NCBI RefSeq assembly: GCF_963924675.1
Contig: NC_089220.1
Location: forward strand, 48,556,639-48,620,638
Direction of reading: 5' to 3'
Length of the DNA: 64,000 nt
Source: Phocoena phocoena
Taxonomy: Eukaryota; Chordata; Mammalia; Artiodactyla; Phocoenidae
A model generated the notes under the pieces. It was given only the letters and a program-made list of their open reading frames with translations. It searched no databases and was not told the origin of the DNA. A program made the position numbers and the translations under genes. Below are positions 11,200 to 22,410 of this stretch, one piece after another (within the stretch, counting starts at the first letter, position 1; the number at the start of each line of letters is the position of its first letter).

Positions 11200-11970
11200 T
11201 CTCCTTTTCCCAAAAGTAATGGATTATAATATTTCAAAACATAAATATATTCAGTTATAATATAAATATAAATAAATCCTCCAAATGTCTACCAACCAGA
11301 GTTATACAGTTAACATTTTGATATATATACTTCCAGCAAATATAAAAATGTATATTATGTACAGTTTAAAAAATGGGATTGCAAAAAATGGGAAGGGGGA
11401 GAGGCACTATAGGGGTAGGAAATTAAGAGGTACAAACTATTATGTATAAAATAAGCTACAAGGTTATATTGTACAACACAGGGAATATACCCAATAGTTT
11501 ATAATAACTATAAATGAGGTATAATCTTTAAAAATTATAAACCACTATATTGTATACCTGTAACACATAATATTGTACATCAACTATACTTCAATAAAAT
11601 ATAATTTAAAAAATGGGATTGTAAATATTCATACACATACATGAATATACATATTATATATGCATATCATATGCATACTATATACACATATATACTGTAC
11701 ACACAGATATATACATATTGTATCATACATATATATGTACTGTATAGGTATACACACATATACATATATGTGCTTGTCTGTAAACTCCTTATTTCACTTA
11801 ATATGTTATAAACATTTGTCTACTTCAGTAAATATGGAACTTCAGATAATTTGTAATGACTGTAGAATTCTCCATTGTATTTGCATACAATAATCTACTT
11901 AACCAATTCACTATAATTGGACATTTAGACTTTTCCCCCCTATTTCTAGTGTAATGTGGTTGGGGAAAAA
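11200..11970 (-). repeat. Old L1-like antisense fragment, split by a younger L1 at 11382-11604
   Basis: The flanks on both sides of the younger insertion look like one AT-rich antisense L1 3' region. Right-side landmarks are aactccttatttcacttaat and ttctccattgtatttgcata. The stretch 11622-11772 is dominated by alternating TA/CATA dinucleotides. Confidence 0.45.
11382..11604 (+). mobile_element. 5'-truncated L1 3' end with perfect 17-bp TSD
   Basis: The sequence is an L1 3' UTR terminus: tattgtacaacacaggga, aatagtttataataactata, catcaactatacttcaataa. It is flanked by identical 17-mers, tttaaaaaatgggattg at 11365-11381 and 11605-11621. This is a textbook target-primed insertion of only about 220 bp. 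Confidence 0.93.
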
Positions 11971-12600
11971 TATTTTTTTTAAGCTGCTGGCAGAATTCCA
12001 CAAGGCAGGAGAAACAAAAATGGATTGCCCTCCATGATAGAGGAGCAGCCATCCTAAGGTTCTAGGGAGTGTCAGTAAAGAAAGGGTGCCAGGAAGGCTC
12101 TGAGTTACAAAGGGTCTGAGACAAGGTAGGAATCTGCATATTAGAGGAAAATAGGTTTCTAAGAAATTCCCCCAAACTTTCAAAACCAGGGCAATTTGAT
12201 ATCTAATGTTGGCCATCTATTGTGACATGCTAGGAGGTAACTTTCTCCTGCAACAAATTACTTTTTGTGTGAGACTCTGAGGGAGAAATAGAAATAAATA
12301 ACAGGCTGTGTTACACATTTGAGTTGTCAAAGGGTAGGAAGACACAAAACTGTAGGATAAACTATGCAAGTGAAACGGGGAAATAGAGCAAGAAGTGCAT
12401 AGTAGAAATGTTCCCCCCCCACCCCAAATCCTTGGATGTGGGGAAGCTGAGCTTCCCTCTGCAATGGGAGGAGGACTTGAGTTGTTAAAATGGCTTCATG
12501 AACCTGCCACCCAGGCAGCTAACACAACACCAAAATGAAAATCTTTGCATGTTTAGTGACTAAATTCCAATTTGGAAGTGAATTTTGAATTTGCAAACTA
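11971..12600. other. Unique non-coding DNA
   Basis: No repeat family is named. A C-run lies at 12413-12420. The antisense frames at 11825-12052 and 11911-12216 are unsupported. Confidence 0.4.
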
Positions 12601-12603
12601 GAA

Positions 12604-12632
12604 TTTCCAAACTAGAAATTCTAGTTTGGAAA
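12604..12632. repeat. Perfect 14-bp inverted repeat with 1-nt centre
   Basis: The arms tttccaaactagaa and ttctagtttggaaa flank a single A. The module caaactaga recurs several times between 12593 and 12655, so this is a cluster of short direct and inverted copies. It could form a cruciform or be a template-switch scar. Confidence 0.85.
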
Positions 12633-12739
12633 ATTCCAAACTAGAAGTACAAACTAGAGGTACAACTCATGTACTTTTCCATATGCTTCTCCCTCATACT
12701 CTTTTCTTTTGGCCATTTTCTCTTAACTAAGATCAAATA

Positions 12740-13885
12740 ACTTTTCATTAGGTGATCCATTCACGTTGTACGAAATTCAAAAGTTACAAAAGGATATGGA
12801 GTGCACAGTAAATTATGGCTACTTAAGCCTACCAGTGACCACTTACTTTTCATTAGAGCCAATGAATATTCCCTAGTTGTATGCTCTTCCAGATGTTCTA
12901 AGCATACACAGCATGTATGAATAAAGAGCCCCTCCCTTTTGTTTCTACAAATGGTAGCATACTCTAGCACACTGTACAAAGAGTTTATAGCTTACTTTTC
13001 TCAGTTAGCATACCTCGGTGACTGTTCTAATACATTAGTACTCTAGAGCTGTCTGATGACTGTATTTGTAATCCAGTGTAAATGGATATATACAGTAATT
13101 TATTCAGCCCGTTTCTTTCTGATGGGAATTAAGGTTGTTTCCTTCTTTTTCTTTTTTTGGCAACAAACAATTCTACAATAGTATTGGATATATGTCTTTT
13201 GATTATGTGTGAGCATATCTATCTGACAAATTCCTAAAAATGGAATTTCTGGGTCACATTATATGTATATTTTTAATCTTTATAGATACTGTTAAATTAC
13301 CCTCCATAGAGGTTGTATCAGTTTGTACACCCGCTACAAATGAGTATCCCTTTCCTTACACCTTAATCAAGATAGTGTTACTGAGTTTTTAATCTTTGCC
13401 AGTCAACCTGATAACTGATAAACCTGATAATGTCTATCCCATTTTAACTTGCATTTTCCTATAAGTGAATATGGCATATTTAAAAGACCTTTAATTCACA
13501 TGTATTTGTTCATTTTTATATCAGATTATTGTTTCTTTCCTTTCTATTTACAGGAGTTCCTTACGTATTACAGAAATTAGCCCCTTTACTTCATAATGTG
13601 TAGTAAACATTTTTCATAGTTTGTTTTTTAATTTTAACATTGTTTTAATGTTCACTTAATAAAATAGAAAATTTTATTTTTGAGTAGTTGAAATTACTGA
13701 CTTTTTCTTTTATGCTTTCTTTTTATTGTTTTGGTTTTGGGTGGAGCACCATTCTTTTTACACTTCAATAATTTTTACATAAAGACACTATTCATATTTT
13801 CTTCCAGCACATTTATGGTTGCATCTTTTATGTTGAAATCTTTGGATCCATCTGGAATTATTCTGGTGTACTCTTCTGCTCCTCC
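12740..13885 (-). repeat. Old L1 fragment, antisense, about 1.1 kb
   Basis: Antisense L1 landmarks run in order: cctaaaaatggaatttctgg, ttaccctccatagaggttgt, aatctttgccagtcaacctg, cttgcattttcctataagtg, caggagttccttacgtatta, and ggatccatctggaattattc. The copy is strongly diverged with no open ORF2 frame. The boundaries are approximate. Confidence 0.8.
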
Positions 13886-14450
13886 TCCATTTCCCCTCTC
13901 CTTTTTTAAACCTTAGGCAAATCACCAAGGAGTTGTAACAAGCTGGGCAAAGCCCTTCCCTATCTGGCAGGCTTCTCTCTCCTTGAGAGGCCCAAGTAGA
14001 GAACTAGTTGCTCCGAGTTCGGTTTGAAAGGTGATGTGGGACATGGAGATTGGAGGAAACTGAGACTAGGAATGGGATAGTGCCAGGAGTCTCCAAGCAG
14101 TTCTTCCCAGAAGTATCCACAGCTGTTGGTTTAAAATGTGAGAATAAAATATCTGGATTTCTGGGCATATTCTTCAAGCTCTGTTGCTTATCCAATAAGC
14201 ATAGACTTGATGATAAAGCCGATCTGGCAAATACCAGACTGTCCAGACCAGGAACAAACGGCTGTCAAAGAGAATTTTAAAAATTTTTATTGTGACCCTC
14301 AGAAAGACATAAATTTTACACTGTGATCCATAATAACACTTTCATATCTACACAAGAGACTAAAATTAGTTACATGTAACAGTATTCACCTCTACTACAT
14401 GCATTCTGGTATTTTCTGTTTTGTTATGTTTCATGCCATCCCAACCTATT
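13886..14450. other. Unique non-coding DNA
   Basis: Pyrimidine-rich at the start. No gene, and no repeat that I can name. Confidence 0.4.
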
Positions 14451-14460
14451 CTGTTTCTCT

Positions 14461-14652
14461 TTTTTTTTTTGCCTCTCACTGTTGTGGCCTCTCTCATTGT
14501 GGAGCACAGGCTCCGGATGTGCAGGCTCAGCGGCCATGGCTCATGGGCCCAGCCGCTCCGCGGCATGTGGGATCCTCCCGGACCGGGGCACGAACCCACG
14601 TCCCCTGCATCGGCAGGTGGACTCTCAACCACTGCGCCACCAAGGAAGCCCT
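14461..14652 (-). mobile_element. CHR-2-like SINE (copy 4), antisense
   Basis: A poly-T tail, then cctctcactgttgtggcctc and gctcagcggccatggctcat, then a tRNA-like head ending ccaccaaggaagccc. The flanks ctgtttctctttt (14451-14463) and ctgtttttctttt (14653-14665) form a 13-bp duplication with one mismatch. The usual gcggtacgcggg segment beside the tail is missing. Confidence 0.92.
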
Positions 14653-14665
14653 CTGTTTTTCTTTT

Positions 14666-16772
14666 GAAAACTATTGATCAAAACACACTAAACATTGTTG
14701 CTTCAATTAATTAATGTTGGTATCCAGAAAACAAACTTGATGACTGTGGTGAAAGGAAGAGTAATTCAGCAATAGACATGCTTCCTTTTACTCTGTCTTC
14801 TTAAACTACACATGCTCCAGACAAGTTACTTGCTCTTGCTATAAGACTGGTTTTATAAGAAAATCTGATGGAATCTGACTTGTCTATTAGACAGTCATTT
14901 ATTGTAAATAGAGAAAAAGGTGTACGTGTGTATAACCATGTAATTGCAGTAGTTTTAGAAAAGTGCTTAAAGTTTTTGCTATTAATATTTTTGGTAGTTT
15001 TTAATGTATGATAAAGTTTAAAATAGTCCATCTTCAAAATTATATTTGTTTTTGTATAAAAAGTACCTTAAATAAAATGTTTATTCCTTCAAAAACAAAC
15101 AAAACAAACCACACTAAACAAATTAGTCAACGCTTTGACCCTTAGTTTGAAGAATATAGGCTAAAGAAAAATGAACATACACCTTCCCTGACACACAAAT
15201 GTACATAAGCATCATATATTATTTCCTTGTAATTCATGTAAATAAGCTTTATCAATCATTGTATAAATGTCATATATTTTCAGCTACATTGTAAAAGAAT
15301 ACAGTGTATTTGGGAGCATTTCAATTGTAGACTCCAAATAATAATTTAGAATAAATTAAAACTCAGAACCAGTGAAAAATATAAAATCCACATATGCTTG
15401 CCTCACAGCAACAGCTGTTACAACTCAGGAATGAGTGATTTTCAGACCAACTAGAAGACAAGTAAATTCAACCAACTAGAACTCAACAATGTTTCCATCA
15501 TTTGATGATCACATGTAATTGTTCATACATGGGACTAAAACTCAGAAACTAAACTTTAGCAGTAACTGAGGTCAACTGAAAAGTTGATTTTTCCTAGCTA
15601 TTGTTTAAATATAAGCTAAGATTTTGCTTATTTTAAAAAAAGTCTATCATAAAAGAGAATATGACACAGAAGAATTAGTCATGTTGGACATAATACTAAC
15701 ATGTACCTTACTCATGACTTCCTTCTAAAGTCTTGTTAATTCCAGAGCTGCTACTGCTCCCCAAGGCTTCTCTCCCTTCATTGTTAACACATGGGGTTGG
15801 CCTAAGTCCTCAGGGTGCCTTCCCACCATGACATTCTCTGGTTCTTGGTGATTCACCCAAACAAAACAAGGACAACCATCCCACCATGATCCTTAACCAC
15901 CATCAAGAAAAACCGTCCATTTCTGAAGACAAAAAACAATAAGGGCTGTTTCTTTCTAAGTATTTAAAAATAAACCTCAAAATTCCCTTGAGCAGGAAGC
16001 CTACAAGAGTATCCCTCACCTCACACCATCCATTACTGAACCTGGTGGGCTAATTCTAATACTGTTCCAGTGGCACCTGGAAACTTAATATAGCTCAACT
16101 ACAGCTGCCCCCCATTGGGTTACAGTGGTGTTTGGCAAGTTTACCTCCAGTATAAACACCTCTGGTGAAGAAGGCATTTCAGTTCGGGAAAAGTGAGTAA
16201 TTTGGCCATTTAATTTGCATTGTTCTGGAAGTTGCCAGACTTGTCCTGCCAGGCATTAGTGTCAGAAACTTTCATCTTCCTTGGCTGCACCTCTCCTCTC
16301 TGCATGCAGAGCAGAACAAAGGGAGGAGGTCCCAAGGCAGTGCCATCCAAGGAGCCAGAGCAAGGTCTGGGTTTTGAATGATGACTTTTGAATTACAAAT
16401 GCCTTTCCACGGAAGCTTTCACTCAAAACTTTTACTGACTTTACAAAAGGAATGAATCCAAGCTGGGGAGTATACCACTGGAAGTTCAGTGACAACAACA
16501 GGTCTGCGGTTATTCTTCCTATGAAAGATAATTTCCCTGTGCTTCTTATTCTCTACAAACACACAGAGAGGGGACATACACCATATTTTTTCCTATATTC
16601 TTACTTTGGAAAATATCACAGCTGCTGATAAACTTGTTTCTGTAAGTGCCTCGGTACCTGATTTTAGCAAACTCCTACATGCAAGTGAAGTCACTCTGTA
16701 ACTAGGAGGTGAACTGCTTACTTAAACATTTGCTTTCCCTTATGCTTGGAAGAAGGTTGGTGCCCTGGGGCC
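14666..16772. other. Unique non-coding DNA, possible conserved segment at 16050-16350
   Basis: No repeat family is recognised in about 2.1 kb. The part around 16050-16350 is less AT-biased and contains an octamer-like atttgcat (16213-16220). It reads like ordinary unique sequence that could be conserved. No coding frame is convincing. Confidence 0.35.
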
Positions 16773-17142
16773 TTTTTTTTTTTTTAACATCTTTATATAA
16801 TTGCTTTACAATGTAAAGTATAATTGCTTTACAATGGTGTGTTAGTTTCTGCTTTACAACAAAGTGAATCAGCTATACTTATACATATATCCCCATACTC
16901 CTCCCTCTTGTGTCTCCCTCCCATCCTCCCTGTCCCACCCCTCTAGGTGGTCACAAAGCACCGAGCTGATCTATCTCCCTGTGCTATGTGGCTGCTTCCC
17001 ACTAGCTATCGATTTTACATTTGGTAGTGTATATATGTCCATGCCACTCTCTCACTTCATCCCAGCTTACCCTTCCCCCACCCAGCCCGTATCCTCAAGT
17101 CCATTCTCTACATCTGTGTCTTTATTCCTGTCCTGCCCCTTA
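16773..17142 (-). mobile_element. L1 3' UTR fragment, antisense
   Basis: The poly-T start is followed by the antisense L1 3' UTR typical of cetartiodactyl L1: agtataattgctttacaatg, gtgtgttagtttctgcttta, ccctctaggtggtcacaaag, tttacatttggtagtgtata, tctttattcctgtcctgcc. It has an internal 23-bp duplication of tataattgctttacaatg. The polypyrimidine-rich frame at 16864-17169 is a by-product. No clear TSD. Confidence 0.88.
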
Positions 17143-17787
17143 AAAAGGGCCCTTGACCTCTCTTTCTAAGGCTGTTGTTCTGCCCTTCAGAGGAAGGTTG
17201 TTAATTATATCCTTTAAACCGCCTATTATTCTGAGCTGCTGCAGTCCATAATCTCTCTGTCAGACTTGTCCTCCATCAGCTCTCCTGAGACCCCACTTCA
17301 TCTCCAGGGGTCCCTGCAGGTCACTCCGTTTTACCTCCTCTCTTCACCAAGGGGCCAATTTCTTTTTCATCTCATCATTTGAAAACCATAAGAAAGAGAT
17401 TTTTGTCTAAAACACGGTTATGCCAGTTTCTTCCCAAATTCATTACTGTAGAGAGGAAACTGAGGACCTGAGACAAACTGGACTCATGTATTGCCTCAAA
17501 GATCAAAGACACCAATACAAATGCATTTTCTCTTGCTCTGATGAGAAGACTATCCCAGCTTAGGAATTTAAATGCTTAAAAGTGATGGCAGATATGAGTA
17601 TGGTACAGAGAGATACTTAATAAAATAGAGTGTAAACCTTGAACATGACCAAATAAGACTTGTAGAGAAATGAGGGCCTTTCTGTGGAGTGTGAGGTAAT
17701 ATGGAGTACGTAGTACAAATAGTCAACAGAGCTATAATAATGCAATCAGTACACAGGTGCATTCCAAGAAGAAATTTTCCACAATCA
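17143..17787. other. Unique non-coding DNA
   Basis: Moderate GC in 17170-17370. No exon or repeat is recognised. Confidence 0.4.
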
Positions 17788-17803
17788 AAAGTTTAAAAAT
17801 CGG

Positions 17804-18017
17804 GGGCTTCCCTGGTGGCACAGTGGTTGAGAGTCCGCCTGCCGATGCAGGGGACACGGGTTCGTGCCCCGGACTGGGAAGATCCCACATGCCGCGGAGC
17901 GACTGGGCCGGTGAGCCATGGCCGCTGAGCCTGCACGTCTGGAGCCTGTGCTCCGCAACGGGAGAGGCCACAACAGTGAGAGGCCCGCGTACCGCAAAAG
18001 AAAAAACAAAACAAAAC
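17804..18017 (+). mobile_element. CHR-2-like SINE (copy 5) with perfect 16-bp TSD
   Basis: The head ggcttccctggtggcacagt and a B-box-like gggttcgtgcccc are followed by the tail module ending gaggcccgcgtaccgc. A simple tail (aaaagaaaaaacaaaacaaa) comes last. Identical flanks aaagtttaaaaatcgg lie at 17788-17803 and 18018-18033. This is one of the best-preserved copies. Confidence 0.96.
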
Positions 18018-18033
18018 AAAGTTTAAAAATCGG

Positions 18034-18431
18034 TTATAAAACAATGGTTTTCAAGAGATAAAGGTGATTAGAACCTAGAAAGTTTATAACTTGCAATTGT
18101 AAGTTATTTTATCTTGTGGGAATTCTGAAAATAGAGCTGCTTTAAAATACTATATCTCTAAGTGTATAGTTATAAAATCTTAATATCGGTGAACAAGCCT
18201 GGACTTTCGCAAGCTTGATTTATCAAGCATTTCCAGTGGCCATCAGTATTATCATAGACCATTTCATAAACTTTCCTCACCTTAATCTTCCTTAACACCT
18301 ATCGTTACTGAGATACATTTTTGATCAAAGTTGTATTGCAACCACTATAGCTTTTTTCCTACTATGACTCTAGTTCTTGATAGTTATGATTTATATGAAT
18401 TAAGTAATTTAAAAACATATCTAAATTTCTT
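18034..18431. other. Unique AT-rich non-coding DNA
   Basis: No gene or repeat is recognised. Confidence 0.4.
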
Positions 18432-18913
18432 TGACACATCGAGAGGTGAGGTCTTTGACTCTACCCCTTGAGTCTAGGCTGTAAGCAATAATCCCATGAC
18501 TGTGGAATAGATGCTGTATAATGCTACATCAGAAAAGGCCATGCAGCTTCCTCCTGTCACTCTTGTAGGAGCTCGCCACCATGTCAGAAGTCTGGCTATT
18601 GTGAGACTGTCATGCTGGAGGGGCTACTTGTTGGCACTTTGGTCAGCAGCCCTACTGAGCTCCCAGCCCACAGTCAACATCAACCACCAGACATGTCAGA
18701 AAGAAGCCTCAGGATCATTTCAGCCCACAGTCATTGAGTCCCTCCCAGCTCTTGAGTCTCCCTAGCTGAGGTCTCAGACATTGTGGAAAGAGACACACTA
18801 TCTTTACTGTGTCTTATATGAATTCCTAACCCATAGAATCCAAGAGTGCAATAAATGGTTGTATGCCACCAAGTTTTGGGGTTGTTTGTGATGCAGCAAT
18901 AGTAAGTAGAACA
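18432..18913 (+). mobile_element. MLT1-type LTR (ERVL-MaLR), solo
   Basis: The 3' portion is diagnostic: tgcaataaatggttgtatgc contains AATAAA, then gccaccaagttttggggttg and gtttgtgatgcagcaatagt close the LTR. Upstream, gccatgcagcttcctcctgt fits an MLT1 LTR. No internal MaLR sequence follows, so this is an old solo LTR with a ragged 5' end. The 84-codon frame inside it is not a gene. Confidence 0.82.
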
Positions 18914-21650
18914 ATCCAGTCACTATAATGCAAATTGTGTTTCTTAATTAATCCACCATGTTTAATCCAATTCAGGTTATAAAATCTTATGCTGGAAGAA
19001 AGTCTGTACTGACTCCAATCTTCTTTGTAGTATATTTTCCCAACCCAGTATGATTTAGCCACTGCACAGAAATTGCACTCAGTTTGGAGAGAGACAGAAA
19101 GAGAGAGAATGATTTGGATGATCTTTTCTAAAAAGTAAAATGGATAAGCTTCATCTAGGCTAACACTTCAGGTGTCTCATGCAGTCACCATGCACAATTA
19201 ACTTATACTCCTTCTTATTCTGAACTACTTTGGCACCAGAGGTTTCATGAAATTATGTCCCAGAGTATATATACCAGGACCAGCTTGGAGATTCCAGGGT
19301 GCCATGTGGCCTGAATGCTCCTGTCATCTTCCACTCTTTGATAAATGGCATTATGCATGACTCCTGGACAGAGATGTGTCTGTCCACCTGGCTGAGATCT
19401 AGATCCAATCTCCTGACCTATTTCCATTAGTTCCCAGATCTAGGCAATCCCTGGTTAATACCTACATTCTGATCAAGAAAGCTAGATATTCATTTTTAGA
19501 TCATGGAGCCTACGGATGTCAGGATGGGGCAGGATAGAGAGGTGGAGGTGAGTGATGGATATTTACTTTGCAGTGGTCTATGCTTCTCAAATTCTCAGCT
19601 CATCTTGAAATTGAAGGAGCACTTGGTACCAAACTTGGAGCCCAGCCAATAAAATAGACCAAAGTGGAAATCTTTGATTGTGGTCAAATTCTACAGAATA
19701 GGAAAGTAAAGTGAATTGGCAATGCTTAAAACATAGTTTTATAAAATGGTTTAACACCAGGATCTTTCTACAAGATCAGATTTCCCAGGAAAGATGAACT
19801 GAATATATTATTAATTTTTTTCAAGCGGGATAAGGTTAAAAATGAGTCTACGCTGGTTTCTTCTTATTTCAATGAATCATGATACTGAAAAGCTCAATTA
19901 AAACAGCCTCAAAAGACTATAGGCATCATTCAGAAGCCTTTGACCTGCATTTTCACTAAATGACGTTGGCATATCCATTACCACGGAAACCTTCCCTCCT
20001 GGGAAGTTAGCGCTCTTTGGTTCAAGACTATTTTTCTGAAGCTCATCAGGTCAATGTTAGGTTGAAGTCATTCAAAAACCACCTAAGCCTATTGTCAAAT
20101 TCAACATTATCTTTCCTTACAAGTCTGCTGCTATTTTCCTACAGCTCTGTTACTTACATGCATGATTCATAGCTTCTGACTCTGTGTCTACAGAAGGTAA
20201 TTTTTTTTTTCCTGCTCTCTAAGCACTGGTGGTTTACAACACATTCCTAGCTCTGGGCCACAGCAGGCTCTAGTACAAAGGAGGTCCCTTCCAATGTTGA
20301 AGGGACCTTCAAATTGAATTGTTTGTTTTCACTTAATTTCATAGTTTAGTCCTCAATGATTAAACATGCCTTCTTTGTAACAGGGTTAGGGTTAGAGGCT
20401 ACAACAGAAAGGCCATATTGATAGCCTGAGAAATTGATGCTGTCATTTATATAAAGGAATTACAGTCACATTAATTTCTTTCCTCTGTAGTCATGCATGG
20501 CTAGCTAGATTCATCTGAGTCCTCCTGACTCACTCTTGGAAGGCAGCTGGTATAAACAGCTCTTACAGAAGGACTTCATCTGAAAAGAATTATCTAGATT
20601 CAGAGGGAAAATATTCTGTACCCAGAATTTAGCTCAATCTTCCCCCAAACTGTGACATTTCTAAGTGGAATGGCAAGTTGCCGACCTGTAGTCTTCTGAT
20701 GGTAGAGAAAGGGGCTTAGGAATATGACCTTCACAGATGCCAACAATGCAAAATTCCATTCAGTAAACTTTGTTTTTTAAAGTGCAAACGTCAGGTTGCT
20801 TTCTCCCTAATACCAACCTGATGGATTGGAAGCTTTTATTATGGAAGGACCAAGAGTATTTGGAGTTTGAAGAAATTCACAGGAGGACAAGTCAGGGTAG
20901 GATATTGTAAGGACCCCTTTTGGAGGACTGCAGATACTTAAACAAAAGAGGGATCAAGGCCAAGCAGTAGGATTCATCAGAGATCACCTGCCCACTTGGC
21001 CATTATACCAAGCCCATCAGGGTTGAAACTCTCTCCCATGCTGCTTCTAACATACTGCTCCCTGCCTCCGTGGATATTACTACATCTCTATTACCATTCC
21101 ATTCAATAAGTAGTTTACCATACAAATATGTAGGACATTGATATGAAAGTTTTAAGAGTTTCTTATCAGAGACTATTTAAATAAGTACAGAATTACACTT
21201 GGTTTTGTGTTGGGTTATGCCCATTTCATTGTAATAGGTGAGTCTGCTTTCTCACACTTAGATTAGGATATAGAAAACCATGACGCAAAATACAGATCAA
21301 CACATATTTACCCCATGTTGGTAAGTATATTGCAGATTGCTAGTGTCCACTATAATGTGAGATACAAAAGGATTATAAACCATAGTCCTAAGACAAAAAG
21401 AACTTCAAAACATAAAGACAAAAGATTAGCAGAAATGTCATAAAGGGGAGAGGACAGAAGGACAATAAATTATTATTTACAATGAAAAGACTATAGATAA
21501 GCCTGGTTCTTTCTACCTTTGAACAAGAATGTGCTTCAACTCACTTCTTAAAAACTTCCAGAAAAGGTGTTTCCAACAGTTTGTGTAATCCATTTACACA
21601 CGCAGGCTCAGGAAAGTGGTCAAGCAGATGGCAGGAATTCCATGTGCAGA
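18914..21650. other. Long unique non-coding stretch
   Basis: About 2.7 kb without a recognised element or exon. A short 10-bp inverted repeat (aggtcccttc / gaagggacct, 7-nt loop) lies at 20282-20308. A two-unit telomere-like motif (gggttagggttag) lies at 20383-20395. A T-run is at 20202-20211. Confidence 0.4.
20282..20308. repeat. 10-bp inverted repeat with 7-nt loop
   Basis: The arms aggtcccttc and gaagggacct are exact complements. It is too short for a microRNA precursor and nothing nearby supports a terminator or other role. Confidence 0.7.
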
Positions 21651-21667
21651 AAGAAAATGGTTACCTC

Positions 21668-21982
21668 AGGCTTCCCTGGTGTCACAGTGGTTAAGAATCC
21701 GCCTACCAATGCAGGGGACATGGGTCCGGGAAGATCCCACATGCTGCAGAACAACTAAGCCCATGCACCACAGCTACTGAGCCTGTGCTCTAGAGCCCAC
21801 GACCCACAACTACTGAGCCCGGGCTCCTAGAGCCCGTGCTCTGCAACAAGAGAAGCCACCGCAATGAGAAGCCCGTGCACCACAACGAAGAGTAGCCCCC
21901 GCTCGTTGCAACTAGAGAAAGCCCGTGCACAGCAACGAAGACCCAACACAGCCAAAAATAAATAAATAAATTAAAAAAAAAA
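21668..21982 (+). mobile_element. CHR-1-like (long) SINE with perfect 17-bp TSD
   Basis: It shares the tRNA-Glu-like head (ggcttccctggtgtcacagt) but has a longer body than CHR-2: agccacgac-type modules, gagaagccaccgcaatgaga, gtgcaccacaacgaagagta, and agacccaacacagccaaaaa, then an AATAAA-rich tail. The head lost part of the B-box region between acatgggt and ccgggaag. The flanks aagaaaatggttacctc at 21651-21667 and 21983-21999 are identical. Confidence 0.94.
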
Positions 21983-21999
21983 AAGAAAATGGTTACCTC

Positions 22000-22199
22000 G
22001 TTTATTCTTGATTAGAGAGAGATTAATTAAGAAGATAGAGGATGTTCAAAGGAAGCTACTTGAGCGTACTGAAAGTGGAGAGCAGAAAATTTAAGATAAA
22101 ATGGACAAGCAAAATGTATGAAACAGGAAAAGAAAGCTCAGAGGTAGGAAGAAGGTTGGCGGGGGAGAATTGTGTAGCATGCAGAGGAGATGAGAGCTT
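22000..22199. other. Unique non-coding DNA
   Basis: Purine-rich, with nothing recognised. Confidence 0.4.
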
Positions 22200-22410
22200 G
22201 GCATGTAAACTCTAGTATGCCTGAGAATCAATCACCAGGGGAATTTGTTTTGTTCTCTGTTTTTTTTGTTTTTTAAAAAAACAAATACTTGGAACCCACT
22301 ACCAAATGATTCTGAGTGGATTGGCTGGGACTAAGAATCGGCACAATGACGTGCAATCTGAGTGCTTCTGATGCAGTTGGTCCAAGGACCACACTTGGAG
22401 ACACGCTGAA
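22200..22410. repeat. MER5A-type MITE, interrupted
   Basis: The layout is cctgagaatcaatcaccagg, tacttggaacccactacc, tgattctgagtggattggct, then tgcttctgatgcagttggtc and ccaaggaccacacttggaga. That matches MER5A. A T/A homopolymer patch (22261-22284) splits the left part. Confidence 0.75.

Noticed and set aside
20383..20395. Telomere-like repeat (gggttagggttag)
   Set aside because: Only two units, expected by chance.
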